A stretch of 45,475 nucleotides of DNA from Chitinophagaceae bacterium (GCA_947451935.1 CANGBH010000015.1:1-45475); one strand, 5' to 3'. Shown: positions 28,268-38,129, numbered from the stretch's first letter. Notes: generated by a model from the sequence alone, not told the origin. Translations and numbers: made by a program.

Positions 28268-29073
28268 GTATCTAGAAGTATTTTTTTCATTTCGATGTCA
28301 TCACTTTTAAAAGCAATGTAATTTGAAAGTATAAAATTTTCAGAATGAACATGAAAGTTCCTTATATCAATATGATTTGGATAAATTTTACCAATCACAT
28401 ACCCATATTGAGTGAAGAAATCATAAAAATCTTTTAGTAAATCTTTTGAAATAATCGAAAAGGGGCCATACTCAAATTGAACTAATCTAATTTTTCCATT
28501 TTTAATTTTTTCTTCAAACCCTTTTAATACGTTGAAGTCATTTCCCTCTGTATCAATTTTAAGAAAATCAATTTTATCGACATCAAATATTTTGCAAAAG
28601 TTGTCACCTTTTTCAACTTGACAAATAGTTTTTTTGAAGGAATTATCATCTGATACAGGAATAGATGAACTCAAGTAAGACCTCTCAATTGAATAATTCA
28701 TTTCTAGTTCCCCTTTAAAATCACTTAAGGCAATTTTGTGTGAAAAGATTTCACGATTTCCAATGTTTTTAATTAATAATTCGAAGGTATTGGGGATGGG
28801 TTCGAATGCAAATATTTTTTTCGGCTTTAATTTTTTAAACGCTCCAATAGACCAGTCTCCGACATTGGCGCCAACATCAAATATGCAATCCATTTTTAAT
28901 GAGGACAACCGACCCCATAACCAATCTTCTCCATTTGTATTAAAATCAGGATTTTTATTCTCTGCTGAAATAATAAAAAATCGTGCAACTACATACACGT
29001 ATTTAAATACAACACTTCTATGATGTTGTGCAATAAAAAGTGAAAATACATTTAGTAGTCTTTTTTTAATCAC
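28264..29073 (-). CDS. FkbM family SAM-dependent methyltransferase
   Basis: 269 residues. SAM-binding motif I is FDVGANVGDW (residues 65-74), motif II FAFEPIPNTFELL (88-100), and the FkbM signature FLKIDTEGNDFNVLKG follows near 168. In polysaccharide loci this family typically O-methylates a sugar hydroxyl. The first 45 residues include an aromatic/hydrophobic helix that may sit on the membrane. It lies 8 bases after the Wzc-like gene and overlaps the GT61 gene by 4 bases. Confidence 0.92.
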   Translation of the reverse strand: MIKKRLLNVFSLFIAQHHRSVVFKYVYVVARFFIISAENKNPDFNTNGEDWLWGRLSSLKMDCIFDVGANVGDWSIGAFKKLKPKKIFAFEPIPNTFELLIKNIGNREIFSHKIALSDFKGELEMNYSIERSYLSSSIPVSDDNSFKKTICQVEKGDNFCKIFDVDKIDFLKIDTEGNDFNVLKGFEEKIKNGKIRLVQFEYGPFSIISKDLLKDFYDFFTQYGYVIGKIYPNHIDIRNFHVHSENFILSNYIAFKSDDIEMKKILLDT

Positions 29074-29081
29074 AAGAGTAA

Positions 29082-31412
29082 TTACCTATTCGTTGTATAA
29101 TAACCATACCCTTGTCTCCTCTTCTTTCCATAGTATCCATAATGATATCCATAATAGCCTGAAGACTTGATGCCATTGAAGATAACTGCCATATTTTTAA
29201 ACAACTTGCTCTGCCTCGCCTCTTCAATTTCTGCCACTTGCTCACGAAAGGTATTCATGAACCTAACCACCACTAATGAAATATCTGCCCAACTGTCTAG
29301 CAACTGTGCATCAGTGACTAAACCAAATGGAGGTGTATCGATAATGACCACATTATAATTTGTATCTAAATACTGCTTGAGATTTTCCATTTGCGGCATC
29401 GCTATCAATTCTGAAGGATTGGGAGGAATTGGGCCAGATATCATCAAATCTAAATGGTAGCCCTGCATAACAGGTTGCACAATTGCTTCAGGTTGTATTT
29501 CCCCTAAAAGTACATTGACTATTCCCTTTCCTGAAGGAGCTAATCCGAATCTTTCTCTCAACTTTGGCTTTCTTAAATCAAATTCCAACAGGGCTACTTT
29601 ATGCCCCAACAGAGCAAAACTTGCAGCAAGATTGGCTGAAATAAAGGATTTTCCTTCTCCGCTCATGCTGGAACTAACCAACACGTAAAATGTTTTATCT
29701 ATTTTCTTATAGAATCCTAAGTTTGTCCTTAAACTACGGAACTGCTCACCAATCATAGACCTATCCTTATCGTGAACAACAATCACCTCCTTCATATTCA
29801 TAGCCAAGTCGATTTCTGCCAAGACAGGAGCCTTAGTCATCTGCTGGAGCTGATTCTTTGATAATATTTTATTGTTTAACAACTCGCGTAATAACACTAT
29901 TAAGAGGGGTAAGAGCAACCCTGCTAAGGTTGATGCAATTAATATTTCATCTCGTTTCGGACTGATGGGCTTCGATGGAATTTTGGGGGCTGATAGAACA
30001 GAGGTCTCGACAGAAATAGCAGCCAATTTTATAGAAACATCTTCCCTAGCTGCCAAGAGCATATTGTATAAGCCTTGTTTAATTCCTTGCATTCGTTTTC
30101 CTTTATCCAACCTATTCTCTAAATCAGGAAATTGTGTAATTGATCCACGGACCTTGGACAATTTTGACTTTATGCTATTCTCCAAATTCTGAACACTACT
30201 TTTATGTGCAGCAAACTCCAGCTCAACAGCCTCTTTTGCTTCTTTCAACAAGTCGTTGGCCTGCGATAGGCGCGGATTTTTGTCGGTTAAAATTTGAGAC
30301 AAGCGCTTTTTTTCAAGTTGAAACTTATTATATTGCTCGATTTTGGATTGAATTTCTGGCTCTACTGATGTAGAAATAGTCAACCCATCTTTTGCTGTCA
30401 AATTGTGTAAATATTTTTCTGCCTCAGCAAGTTTAGAACGCTGAAATTGTATCTTTTCCAATTGCTCTTCGTACTGCATAGTCTGTACCTCTGCATTTTT
30501 CGATTTTGCACCGTCCATTGTCAACCCCATCTCTACTTTGAACTCCATGATGCTCGATTCAATTGAATCCAATTCAGCAGTAACAGGAATCAATCTGTCT
30601 TCAATGAACTTTAAACTTTGCTGCAAAGACAAGGATTTGCTGATACGAGCCTCTTCACTATAAGCAGGAATCAGGGCATTCAATATTGCAACAGCCCTAG
30701 CAGGAACTGGATCATTCATTTTGACGGTTACGACATTGCTTTCGTTTTTGGAGGTTACAACAAATCCACTACTTAACTGTTCTGCTTCAATTTGAGCATC
30801 AGTTTCAAATAAGTACACTACATCATCATCACTTAGTTGACTTAATTTCTCAATCAACACATTTTTGCCCCCAATAATGCATACTTTACCCCAGGTACCC
30901 TTACCTGAAGTATTTTTCATAGTCCAGCTATATCCGTTCAAATTTGGTTTTAACTTAAAATTGAGCAAATTTTTCTTATCTGAGGCGATTCCAGATGAAG
31001 ACCACTTGATCTGGGTAAACAATTCACGGTCCTTGAATTGACCCTTTACAAAAGCATGGTAATTTAAATTTAATTTATCTACTACCCGTTTTGCTACAGT
31101 AGGAGACTTTAACAATGCAATCTGATCGTTTAAAGGGTCTTTAGTGCTATAAATGGATTCAAGTGCTCCCATTTCCTTGTTATTTTCCAATACTACACTG
31201 GTTCCAACCTCAAAAATGTTCACTTGATAACGTAGATAAGTCCAACTGATAAAAAATGCGATTAAGGCCCCAATTACGTATAGCGGCCATATAGATAATA
31301 TCCTTTTGAGTTGGATATCCAATACATTTTTCTTTACCACATCAGTGATAAAATTTGACGTTGGCTGAGCCTGTCCTGTCTTTTCCCAAGGATTATGGTC
31401 TGTAGTTGCCAT
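29082..31412 (-). CDS. wzc: Wzc-like polysaccharide co-polymerase with BY-kinase domain
   Basis: 776 residues in the usual order for a fused PCP-2a/BY-kinase: a cytosolic N-terminus, membrane segment about 43-60, a long periplasmic coiled-coil region (about 260-470), a second membrane segment near 495-510, and a C-terminal kinase. Kinase motifs are Walker A SSMSGEGKS (581-589), Walker A' LLEFDLRKPK (609-618) and Walker B VVIIDTPP (690-696). A tyrosine cluster at 753-772, with nine Tyr, is the autophosphorylation tail. It controls chain length and export together with the Wza-like protein encoded 5 bases upstream. No low-molecular-weight tyrosine phosphatase gene is seen in the window. Confidence 0.95.
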   Translation of the reverse strand: MATTDHNPWEKTGQAQPTSNFITDVVKKNVLDIQLKRILSIWPLYVIGALIAFFISWTYLRYQVNIFEVGTSVVLENNKEMGALESIYSTKDPLNDQIALLKSPTVAKRVVDKLNLNYHAFVKGQFKDRELFTQIKWSSSGIASDKKNLLNFKLKPNLNGYSWTMKNTSGKGTWGKVCIIGGKNVLIEKLSQLSDDDVVYLFETDAQIEAEQLSSGFVVTSKNESNVVTVKMNDPVPARAVAILNALIPAYSEEARISKSLSLQQSLKFIEDRLIPVTAELDSIESSIMEFKVEMGLTMDGAKSKNAEVQTMQYEEQLEKIQFQRSKLAEAEKYLHNLTAKDGLTISTSVEPEIQSKIEQYNKFQLEKKRLSQILTDKNPRLSQANDLLKEAKEAVELEFAAHKSSVQNLENSIKSKLSKVRGSITQFPDLENRLDKGKRMQGIKQGLYNMLLAAREDVSIKLAAISVETSVLSAPKIPSKPISPKRDEILIASTLAGLLLPLLIVLLRELLNNKILSKNQLQQMTKAPVLAEIDLAMNMKEVIVVHDKDRSMIGEQFRSLRTNLGFYKKIDKTFYVLVSSSMSGEGKSFISANLAASFALLGHKVALLEFDLRKPKLRERFGLAPSGKGIVNVLLGEIQPEAIVQPVMQGYHLDLMISGPIPPNPSELIAMPQMENLKQYLDTNYNVVIIDTPPFGLVTDAQLLDSWADISLVVVRFMNTFREQVAEIEEARQSKLFKNMAVIFNGIKSSGYYGYHYGYYGKKRRQGYGYYTTNR

Positions 31413-31417
31413 GTATA

Positions 31418-32239
31418 TTATTTTAACAACACAATTAATGATAGAAACAACGCAGTCGTCCCTGTAATAATACCCAACAAATTTCGTGAAGGTGCATTGG
31501 CTTCAAGGAACTGGTTTAATTTATTTGGTTCTATGTAAACAATATCATTATTTCTTAAGTAATAATAAGGTGAAGTAAAAACTTGCTTCGAATTAAGATT
31601 AACCTTGGCGGTAACTCGCTTTCCGTCAAATTCACGGATAACCCATGCATTATGAAGCTTCAAATTTGAAGTACGCATAGTAGACAATACCTCCAAAATA
31701 GTCAAGCGCTCATCAATCAATGGAATACTCATTACAGCATTTCCACCGCCACTCATACCACCACCACTATTCGAATTCATGCTGTTAAGTACAACCACCC
31801 TTCCTGAAATCGTACAATATACTACCACATCTTTGTAAAGTTCTTTCAACTTGAATTGTACCACGTTACGGATTTCCGTAGATGTCAGCCCCTTAACAGC
31901 TATAGATCCTATGATGGGAATCTGAACAAATCCGTCCCTGTCCACCAAATAACCTTCTAACTGCTGCTGGTTCCCAGATGATTTATTTTGAAAAGCATTC
32001 AACACTTGATTGCTTTCGGCATCACCTGTAAGCGCAGTGATAACAACTCTATCTCCAGGGTAAACCCTTTTTGCTGATTCACGCACCATGGTGTCAATAT
32101 TAGTTTCACCTTCTTCCATATCTGGAAAATACATTGCTTTTTTCGCAGTTACACACCCACTGAAAAAAAAGGAAGTTATCAATAAAATAATGGAAATGAA
32201 TAATGAAACTGAGCTGAAAGTCTGGAGATGTTTTTTCAT
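31418..32239 (-). CDS. wza: Wza-like outer-membrane polysaccharide export lipoprotein
   Basis: 273 residues. Signal peptide with lipobox FFFSGC (Cys29). The Poly_export region starts at RVYPGDRVVITAL, followed by a SLBB-like segment (EGYLVDRDGFVQIPIIGSI, then LTSTEIRNVVQFKL). A Gly/Ser/Met-rich linker (residues about 157-167) splits the second domain. The C-terminus is hydrophobic (GIITGTTALFLSLIVLLK), which in Bacteroidota members probably spans the outer membrane. It forms the export channel with Wzc. It lies between the UDP-glucuronate epimerase (11 bases) and wzc (5 bases). Confidence 0.93.
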   Translation of the reverse strand: MKKHLQTFSSVSLFISIILLITSFFFSGCVTAKKAMYFPDMEEGETNIDTMVRESAKRVYPGDRVVITALTGDAESNQVLNAFQNKSSGNQQQLEGYLVDRDGFVQIPIIGSIAVKGLTSTEIRNVVQFKLKELYKDVVVYCTISGRVVVLNSMNSNSGGGMSGGGNAVMSIPLIDERLTILEVLSTMRTSNLKLHNAWVIREFDGKRVTAKVNLNSKQVFTSPYYYLRNNDIVYIEPNKLNQFLEANAPSRNLLGIITGTTALFLSLIVLLK

Positions 32240-32250
32240 GAAGCTGAATA

Positions 32251-33282
32251 TTAAGTGAAATTACAAGTGGAGTAAGTCTGATACCAATCCAAAAAATTAT
32301 CTAACCCCTGCTCAATTCCAGTTACAGGGTGATATCCTGTCAATTTAATCAATGAAGAAATATTTGCATAGGTCTTGTACACATCCGTTTCTTGCATTGG
32401 AAGCGCCTTGATCAACGCTGTTTTTGATAATTTATCTTCAAGCAATGATATAAAGTCTTTCATATATACAGGAGACGCATTACCAATGTTGAGGATACGC
32501 TTGGGGACATTAGGTGATGAAGCAACTGGAGGCTTGTCTAATAACCTTGAAATACCTTCCACAATATCATCAACATATGTAAAATCGCGGTACATATCAC
32601 CTGCATTAAACAGGCTGATTTCTTCTCCACGTATCATCTTCTCTACAAATCCGTAATAGGCCATATCAGGCCTACCCCAAGGTCCATATACAGTGAAAAA
32701 CCGAAGTCCCGTCGTGGGAATCCTAAATAAATGACTGTAATTATATGCAAAAAGTTCGTTGCTTTTTTTTGTGGCAGCATACAATGAAACCGTATCGTCT
32801 GTCATATCCGTTTCAAGAAATGGAACTTTTGTTGAATTTCCGTAAACACTTGAGGAGCTGGCATAAATCAAGTGTTTGACTGGACTTTTTCTGCAAGCCT
32901 CTAAAATGGAATAAAACCCATTTATGTTGGACTCTACATAGGCATCCGGATTAATCAAGCTATAACGTACTCCTGCCTGTGCAGCTAAATGAACTACAAC
33001 ATCGAAAGAATTTGCATCATTGAAAACGGTATCAATAAATTTTCGGTTGCTAACATCCCCTTTAATAAAACGATATCGTTCAAACTTACTACCAGTTACA
33101 TATTCGCCCTCTAATACAGATTCAGGATTGATACCAGATTCCATCAAACGGGCATGTTTTAATTCAATTGCATAGTAGTCGTTTAAATTATCAATTCCCA
33201 CAACTTCGTGCCCCTCACTTGCAAAGCGATTGACGCAGTGGTAACCAATAAAACCTGCTGAACCTGTAACGAGAATTTTCAT
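32251..33282 (-). CDS. UDP-glucuronate 4-epimerase-like SDR
   Basis: 343 residues. Rossmann motif VTGSAGFIGYH (5-15), then VVGIDNLNDYYAIELKHARL (27-46), which marks the UDP-glucuronate 4-epimerase group. The active site has SSSSVYG (142-148) and YAATK with Tyr168/Lys172. RFFTVYGPWGRPDMAYYGF and RDFTYVDDIVEGI agree with that group. The product would be UDP-galacturonate from UDP-glucuronate. It is the first gene of the long minus-strand run, with 216 non-coding bases upstream that should hold the promoter. Confidence 0.92.
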   Translation of the reverse strand: MKILVTGSAGFIGYHCVNRFASEGHEVVGIDNLNDYYAIELKHARLMESGINPESVLEGEYVTGSKFERYRFIKGDVSNRKFIDTVFNDANSFDVVVHLAAQAGVRYSLINPDAYVESNINGFYSILEACRKSPVKHLIYASSSSVYGNSTKVPFLETDMTDDTVSLYAATKKSNELFAYNYSHLFRIPTTGLRFFTVYGPWGRPDMAYYGFVEKMIRGEEISLFNAGDMYRDFTYVDDIVEGISRLLDKPPVASSPNVPKRILNIGNASPVYMKDFISLLEDKLSKTALIKALPMQETDVYKTYANISSLIKLTGYHPVTGIEQGLDNFLDWYQTYSTCNFT

Positions 33283-33498
33283 GCGAAATGTAGAAGAACT
33301 AAGGGAATAAAAATGAAGGAAAATAAGCTACAAGAATCAGTAACTACGCATAGCTTCGCCACCTCAGTCACATAAAGAGATATCGAAATAACCACCTGAT
33401 TTTAAGATGATTATATTATAAAATACTATAATGTAAAACTACGTTTTTGCAATTTTGAGTAACCTAACTAATAGTAGGGGTGGTTGTGCTGAAAATGG
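33283..33498. promoter_or_regulatory. leader region of the polysaccharide operon
   Basis: 216 bases between the response regulator stop and the first gene of the long minus-strand run. The promoter of the operon is expected here because the upstream gene is regulatory and co-directional. I find no clean TTG-N19-TAnnTTTG on the minus strand; TAGTTTTA is the nearest box. A short inverted pair AAGCTA...TAGCTT with T-rich sequence after it (about 33321-33354) could act as an attenuator. All this is weak. Confidence 0.35.
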
Positions 33499-34131
33499 TT
33501 AGACGATACGATTTTTAATCGCGAGAGAAATTGCCTCACCTAGTGAATTGACACTTAACTTTTCGTAAATTTTTTTAATGTGGGAATTTACCGTGTTGTA
33601 CGTTATATCAAGATTTGCTGCAACCATTTTATAACTAAGTCCATCAGTCAATAAATGCAATATTTCCTTTTCCCTAACAGTAAGTTCCTGACTTAATTGA
33701 TGAGCTGTGTTATCGGTGTTATTGAAGAATTTTGTAACCCTTAAAGCTATGGAAGGATTCATGACAGCACCACCATTATATACATCTTCAATGTATTGTA
33801 TAACTTTTTCGTTTGATGTACTCTTTAGAATATAGCCCTCAGCGCCAGCTTTTAAACTAAGAAATATTTTTTCATCGTCATCAAACACGGTTTGGATAAT
33901 CACCTTAATCGATGGATAAAGACTTTTAATTTGTCTAGTTGCAGTTATCCCATCCACATTAGGCATTCGAATATCCATTAAAACTACATCGGGTTCACAC
34001 GCTAAACTTGATTCTAAGTTGATGCAATTCGTAAAAGTTCCAACACATTTAATATGCTCTGTAGAATCAAGCAAAAACTTCAGACTTAATAACCTCTCCT
34101 CAATATCATCGAAAATTGCAACTTTGAGCAT
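33499..34131 (-). CDS. LuxR/NarL-type response regulator
   Basis: 210 residues. The receiver domain has the acidic pocket FDD (7-9), phospho-acceptor Asp53 in VVLMDIRMPNVDG, and the late Lys in ILKST. The C-terminal HTH is a full LuxR/NarL domain: LTVREKEILHLLTDGLSYKMVAANLD and TVNSHIKKIYEKL. It is 30 bases downstream of the histidine kinase gene and lies directly upstream of the polysaccharide operon, so that operon is the natural candidate target. This is inference from position. Confidence 0.95.
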   Translation of the reverse strand: MLKVAIFDDIEERLLSLKFLLDSTEHIKCVGTFTNCINLESSLACEPDVVLMDIRMPNVDGITATRQIKSLYPSIKVIIQTVFDDDEKIFLSLKAGAEGYILKSTSNEKVIQYIEDVYNGGAVMNPSIALRVTKFFNNTDNTAHQLSQELTVREKEILHLLTDGLSYKMVAANLDITYNTVNSHIKKIYEKLSVNSLGEAISLAIKNRIV

Positions 34132-34161
34132 TATGCAATATTACGACAACCATTTACCACG

Positions 34162-35478
34162 TCATACCCTAATACTAGTTAAGGGGAAGATACATTCTAC
34201 CAATGTGCCTTTTGGTATAATATTTGTAACTGAAAAAAAACCGTCTAATTTTTCACACCTTAACTTCATACTCGATAACCCTTTCCCTTTAGTGAAGTCA
34301 ACTTCACCAATACCTACCCCATTGTCCTCAATTGACAAAATGATATTTTCGTCCTGCTTTTTAATGGTGAAATGAAGCAAATCAGCCTGACTATATTTCA
34401 CTGCATTATTAATGGCTTCTTTAGCAATTAATAGCATGTTTTTTCTGGCTAAAATTCCAGTAATCATTGATTCTGTTTCCTCATCAACAGAATAAATACA
34501 TTTAATTTGTGATAGATCAAAAACATCAACGAAAGAATCTTTGAGACGGGTACTTAACAAACTGACATTGGTTTCTTTTGGACTAATTGACCAAACAACA
34601 TCATTGATTTGATGCATGACTTTTTGAGTTACTTTAGTAATTTTTACCAAGTTAAACTTTGCGAGCATTGGATTTTTTTCAATGTTTTCTATCGCAATTC
34701 CAGAATAAATGTTCAGGCTACTCAATGTAGAGCCTAAATTATCGTGGAGATCATTACTAATCTCAAGTCGTTGCATTAAAAGATCTTGTTCTTGTTGAAA
34801 TTGAAGTAATCTTTTTTCTTTGTCGTCACTCCAGAATTTGTAAAGCAATGAGAATGTAAAAAAAAGTAATTGAATATTAATGCCCAACATAACATTTACT
34901 TTAATTTTAACAACATCCTCTCTAAAAAAATCCATTTTAGTAACCATTGACGCTTTGATAATAACAAACATCAAAAGAAATCCTACAGCAAAAATCTTTG
35001 CGTGTATATCTTGACGAAGAATTAAATTAATGATTAAATATATCTGAATTAAAATATTTAAAAAATAAACTGCATAACAAAATCGAATTAGCTGAATACT
35101 TAATTGATCAATAACCACAAAAAGGAATAAAATTAAGCCAGTAAGAATAAGTATATAAGCACTAATTCTAATTACTCTTTCAAATTGGCGCCTCCAATTA
35201 CGGCTATCAAGATGAAATAAAACGAATAAATAAAAAAATCCATTACCAAGAAAAACAAAGACATTCTTGATGATAGAGCTTATTTTAAATCCATGATTCC
35301 TTAAGTATTCAGTCAGTCCTGGATAAACTAATAGAACAGCATACAAAAGTGAAGAAATAGCAAATAATAGGAAAGTAATATGTGCCTTCTTACTAAAGAA
35401 AAAAGAAAAAGCAAGGACATAAAAAAGTTGCACAATTATAGCCCCAAGCAACAAGAGGTCAACGATACTCTGCTCCAT
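34162..35478 (-). CDS. NarL-family sensor histidine kinase with 7TM-type sensor
   Basis: 438 residues. About seven membrane segments occupy residues 8-215, resembling the 7TMR-DISM membrane module but without an N-terminal extracellular domain. A short coiled linker leads to the HisKA_3 box ISNDLHDNLGSTLSSLN with phospho-acceptor His245. The ATPase domain has NAVKYSQAD (N box), IEDNGVGIG (G1) and GKGLSSMKLRCEKL (G2). It pairs with the response regulator 30 bases downstream. The ligand or physical signal is unknown. Confidence 0.93.
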   Translation of the reverse strand: MEQSIVDLLLLGAIIVQLFYVLAFSFFFSKKAHITFLLFAISSLLYAVLLVYPGLTEYLRNHGFKISSIIKNVFVFLGNGFFYLFVLFHLDSRNWRRQFERVIRISAYILILTGLILFLFVVIDQLSIQLIRFCYAVYFLNILIQIYLIINLILRQDIHAKIFAVGFLLMFVIIKASMVTKMDFFREDVVKIKVNVMLGINIQLLFFTFSLLYKFWSDDKEKRLLQFQQEQDLLMQRLEISNDLHDNLGSTLSSLNIYSGIAIENIEKNPMLAKFNLVKITKVTQKVMHQINDVVWSISPKETNVSLLSTRLKDSFVDVFDLSQIKCIYSVDEETESMITGILARKNMLLIAKEAINNAVKYSQADLLHFTIKKQDENIILSIEDNGVGIGEVDFTKGKGLSSMKLRCEKLDGFFSVTNIIPKGTLVECIFPLTSIRV

Positions 35479-35789
35479 TACATATAAAGTTTATGTTATA
35501 CTATTTATCGCAAGATAACTCTACTTTTCTTCTTTTTTCACCAACCTAGATGCTTATTTAGGCCATTTTCTTATTCGACAATTCCTGAAACACCTACCAC
35601 ATAAAGAAATTAAATATAAACATACTTGTCTTTCTAACGTAATAATAACTTTCCTAAAGATTACCTGAATATTTTCAAGAGTGGACGTCTAACCTAATTA
35701 AATAAACACTCCTAACTATATTTAGCAGCCTTAAATACTATCATTATTCCAACTATTACAAGAAAAAGTGAATAAATTCGCAACATCAC
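35479..35789. promoter_or_regulatory. divergent intergenic region between kinase and TviB-like genes
   Basis: 311 bases from which the kinase (minus) and the dehydrogenase (plus) diverge, so two promoters must lie here or overlap. No exact TAnnTTTG occurs on either strand. The nearest plus-strand match is TAAATTCG just before the ATG, without a TTG at the proper distance. No ORF or strong hairpin is evident. Confidence 0.4.
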
Positions 35790-37070
35790 ATGATTATGGA
35801 GCTAAAAGATGTAAGAATTGGTGTAATTGGTTTGGGCTACGTAGGCCTCCCTCTAGCAGTTGAATTTGGTAGAAAATATCAAGTAATTGCATTTGATATC
35901 AATAAAACCCGCATAGAGGAACTTTCTGTTGGGGAGGACCATACATTGGAAATGACCAAAGAGCAAATTTCAAGTTCAATTCACTTGAATTTTACTTATC
36001 AACCAGAAGATTTTGGTACAACAAATTTCTATATAATAACAGTCCCTACGCCAGTAGACAGCCATAATCGTCCAGATTTGACTCCACTACTTCGTGCGAG
36101 TGAAACCGTAGGGAAAGTCCTAAAAAAAGGAGATATTGTTGTATATGAATCCACTGTCTATCCCGGTTGCACTGAAGACGACTGCGTTCCTGTATTGGAA
36201 AGAGAAAGTGGCTTGAAGTTCAACGTTGATTTTTTTTGTGGATATTCCCCAGAAAGAATCAATCCAGGTGATAAAGAGCATACATTAACCAAGATTTTGA
36301 AAGTAACTTCCGGATCTACACCAGAAGTGGCTGACATTGTAGATCAAGTGTATAACTCAATTATTACAGCTGGTACCCACAAGGCAAAGTCAATTAAAGT
36401 GGCAGAGGCTTCAAAAATCATTGAGAATTCACAACGAGATATTAATATCGCTTTTGTAAATGAACTCTCAAAAATCTTCAACAAAATAGGCATTGACACC
36501 AATGAAGTTCTCGAAGCAGCTGGCACAAAATGGAACTTTTTAAAATTTAAGCCGGGATTAGTAGGTGGGCATTGTATCGGTGTTGACCCATATTATTTAG
36601 CACAAAAAGCGCTGGAGGTTGGATATCATCCTGAAATAATCTTAGCAGGAAGAAGGGTCAACGACGGCATGGGAGCTTATGTGGCATCTGAAGTAGTAAA
36701 ACTAATGTTGAATAAAAGCATAGGAGTAAAGAACTCAGCTGTTTTAATTTTAGGATTTACGTTCAAGGAAAATTGTCCTGATGTGCGCAATACAAAAGTG
36801 GTTGACATTGTTAAAGAATTACAGACATACGGAATCAATGTTGACATTGTTGACCCTTGGGCTTCACCAAGTGCAGTAATGAAAGAATATAATTTAGAGA
36901 CACATGTTCATTTTGATACATTAAATGAAAAAAAATACGATGCAATTGTCATGGCAGTGTCTCACAAAGAGTTTGCAAAAATTGATTACACAATGTTAAG
37001 AAATAGCAATTCTGTAATCTATGACATTAAATCATTTATATCTGTAAATTTGGTTGACGCACGACTATAA
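35790..37070 (+). CDS. tviB: nucleotide-sugar dehydrogenase, TviB/WbpO-like
   Basis: 426 residues. NAD-binding [17 protein letters not shown] (residues 10-26), ITVPTPVD (83-90), [12 protein letters not shown], the central domain SPERINPGD (153-161), and the catalytic cysteine in [12 protein letters not shown] (Cys262). The C-terminal UDP-binding domain has [16 protein letters not shown]. The INPGD and [14 protein letters not shown] blocks match the UDP-N-acetylhexosamine C6-dehydrogenases (Vi-antigen TviB, WbpO/WbpA) better than UDP-glucose dehydrogenase. The product would be UDP-GlcNAcA or UDP-GalNAcA. It is coupled to the next epimerase gene by TAATG. A second Met two codons downstream is also a possible start. 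Confidence 0.93.
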   Translation: MIMELKDVRIGVIGLGYVGLPLAVEFGRKYQVIAFDINKTRIEELSVGEDHTLEMTKEQISSSIHLNFTYQPEDFGTTNFYIITVPTPVDSHNRPDLTPLLRASETVGKVLKKGDIVVYESTVYPGCTEDDCVPVLERESGLKFNVDFFCGYSPERINPGDKEHTLTKILKVTSGSTPEVADIVDQVYNSIITAGTHKAKSIKVAEASKIIENSQRDINIAFVNELSKIFNKIGIDTNEVLEAAGTKWNFLKFKPGLVGGHCIGVDPYYLAQKALEVGYHPEIILAGRRVNDGMGAYVASEVVKLMLNKSIGVKNSAVLILGFTFKENCPDVRNTKVVDIVKELQTYGINVDIVDPWASPSAVMKEYNLETHVHFDTLNEKKYDAIVMAVSHKEFAKIDYTMLRNSNSVIYDIKSFISVNLVDARL

Positions 37071-38062
37071 TGTACAAACAAGCTTATCACAATAAAGACA
37101 TTTCAAGTTCAACCTTTTTGGTTACTGGTGGTGCGGGTTTCATTGGATCGAACATTGTTGAATACCTCTTAACGTATAATGCAAAAAAAGTTGTTGTATT
37201 GGACAACCTGAGTTCAGGTTATTTTGAAAATATCAAGCCTTATATTGGGCTACCAAACTTTGAATTCATCGAAGCAGATATCAGAGAATTTCAAATTTGT
37301 GTAAACGCATTGGCTGGCGTGGATTATGTTACACATCAAGCTGCCCTGGGGTCCGTACCTAGGTCAATAAAAGATCCTATCAATACGAACTCAGTAAACA
37401 TCGATGGGTTTCTAAATATGATTACGGCTGTTAAAGATAATGGGGGAATTAAAAAGATGGTATATGCTGCATCATCTTCTACCTATGGAGATAGCCCCCA
37501 TTTACCAAAGATTGAAGGCAACGAAGGATCACCATTGTCACCATATGCCGTAACCAAGCTAGTAAATGAGTTATATGCTGATGTGTTCAGTAAAGTTTAT
37601 GGACTGCACACCATTGGATTGAGGTATTTTAATGTTTTCGGACCTCGACAAAATCCAGATAATCCATATGCTGCAGTTCTACCAATTTTCTGTAAGTCAT
37701 TCATAACTGGCCAACAACCGCAAATTTTTGGAGACGGTAACACCACAAGAGATTTTACTTTTGTTGAAAATGCTGTTCAAGCAAATATCAAAGCAATGCT
37801 GTTGGAACCACTAACTAAACATGAGGTTTTCAATATCGCTTTCGGAGATCAAGTATCCTTGAATGAAGTGGTAGAACTATTGCAACAAATCAGCAACACA
37901 TTAATACTCGCCAATTATTCAGAAGAGCGCAAAGGTGATGTACGCCACTCAAGAGCAAGCATTAATAAGGCAAAAGAAATATTGGACTATCAGCCTCAAT
38001 TTGATTTTAAACAAGGCTTGGAAATTGTTTATCAGTGGTATAAGGAATTATACGAGGCATAG
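37070..38062 (+). CDS. tviC: UDP-N-acetylhexosamine 4-epimerase, TviC/WbpP-like
   Basis: 330 residues. VTGGAGFIGSNIVEYLL (18-34), VVLDNLSSGYFENI, HQAALGSVPRSI (89-100), AASSSTYGDSP and the catalytic YAVTK with Tyr159/Lys163. YFNVFGPRQNPDNPYAAVLP and GDGNTTRDFTFVENAV are strongly conserved in the WbpP/TviC group, including the PRSI block. Working with the dehydrogenase it would give UDP-GalNAcA. Its start shares a base with the tviB stop. A hairpin terminator follows at 38095. Confidence 0.93.
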   Translation: MYKQAYHNKDISSSTFLVTGGAGFIGSNIVEYLLTYNAKKVVVLDNLSSGYFENIKPYIGLPNFEFIEADIREFQICVNALAGVDYVTHQAALGSVPRSIKDPINTNSVNIDGFLNMITAVKDNGGIKKMVYAASSSTYGDSPHLPKIEGNEGSPLSPYAVTKLVNELYADVFSKVYGLHTIGLRYFNVFGPRQNPDNPYAAVLPIFCKSFITGQQPQIFGDGNTTRDFTFVENAVQANIKAMLLEPLTKHEVFNIAFGDQVSLNEVVELLQQISNTLILANYSEERKGDVRHSRASINKAKEILDYQPQFDFKQGLEIVYQWYKELYEA

Positions 38063-38094
38063 AATTACTACAATCATTTCATGATTCGTTCTGC

Positions 38095-38129
38095 TCAGGA
38101 ACACCTGAGTTATGTGTTCCTGAATTTTA
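38095..38129 (+). terminator. rho-independent-type terminator after the TviB/TviC pair
   Basis: A perfect 10-bp stem, TCAGGAACAC (38095-38104) with GTGTTCCTGA (38114-38123), encloses a 9-base loop and is followed by a short T run (ATTTTA). It begins 32 bases after the epimerase stop. The T tract is short, so efficiency is uncertain. Confidence 0.62.

Noticed and set aside
33301-33360. AAGCTA...TAGCTT as a terminator or attenuator in the operon leader
   Set aside because: Only 6 bp with a 20-base loop; kept as a remark in the leader entry, not as a feature.
35479-35789. TAAATTCG as the promoter of the TviB-like gene
   Set aside because: It has one mismatch, no TTG at a suitable distance and would leave almost no leader before the ATG.
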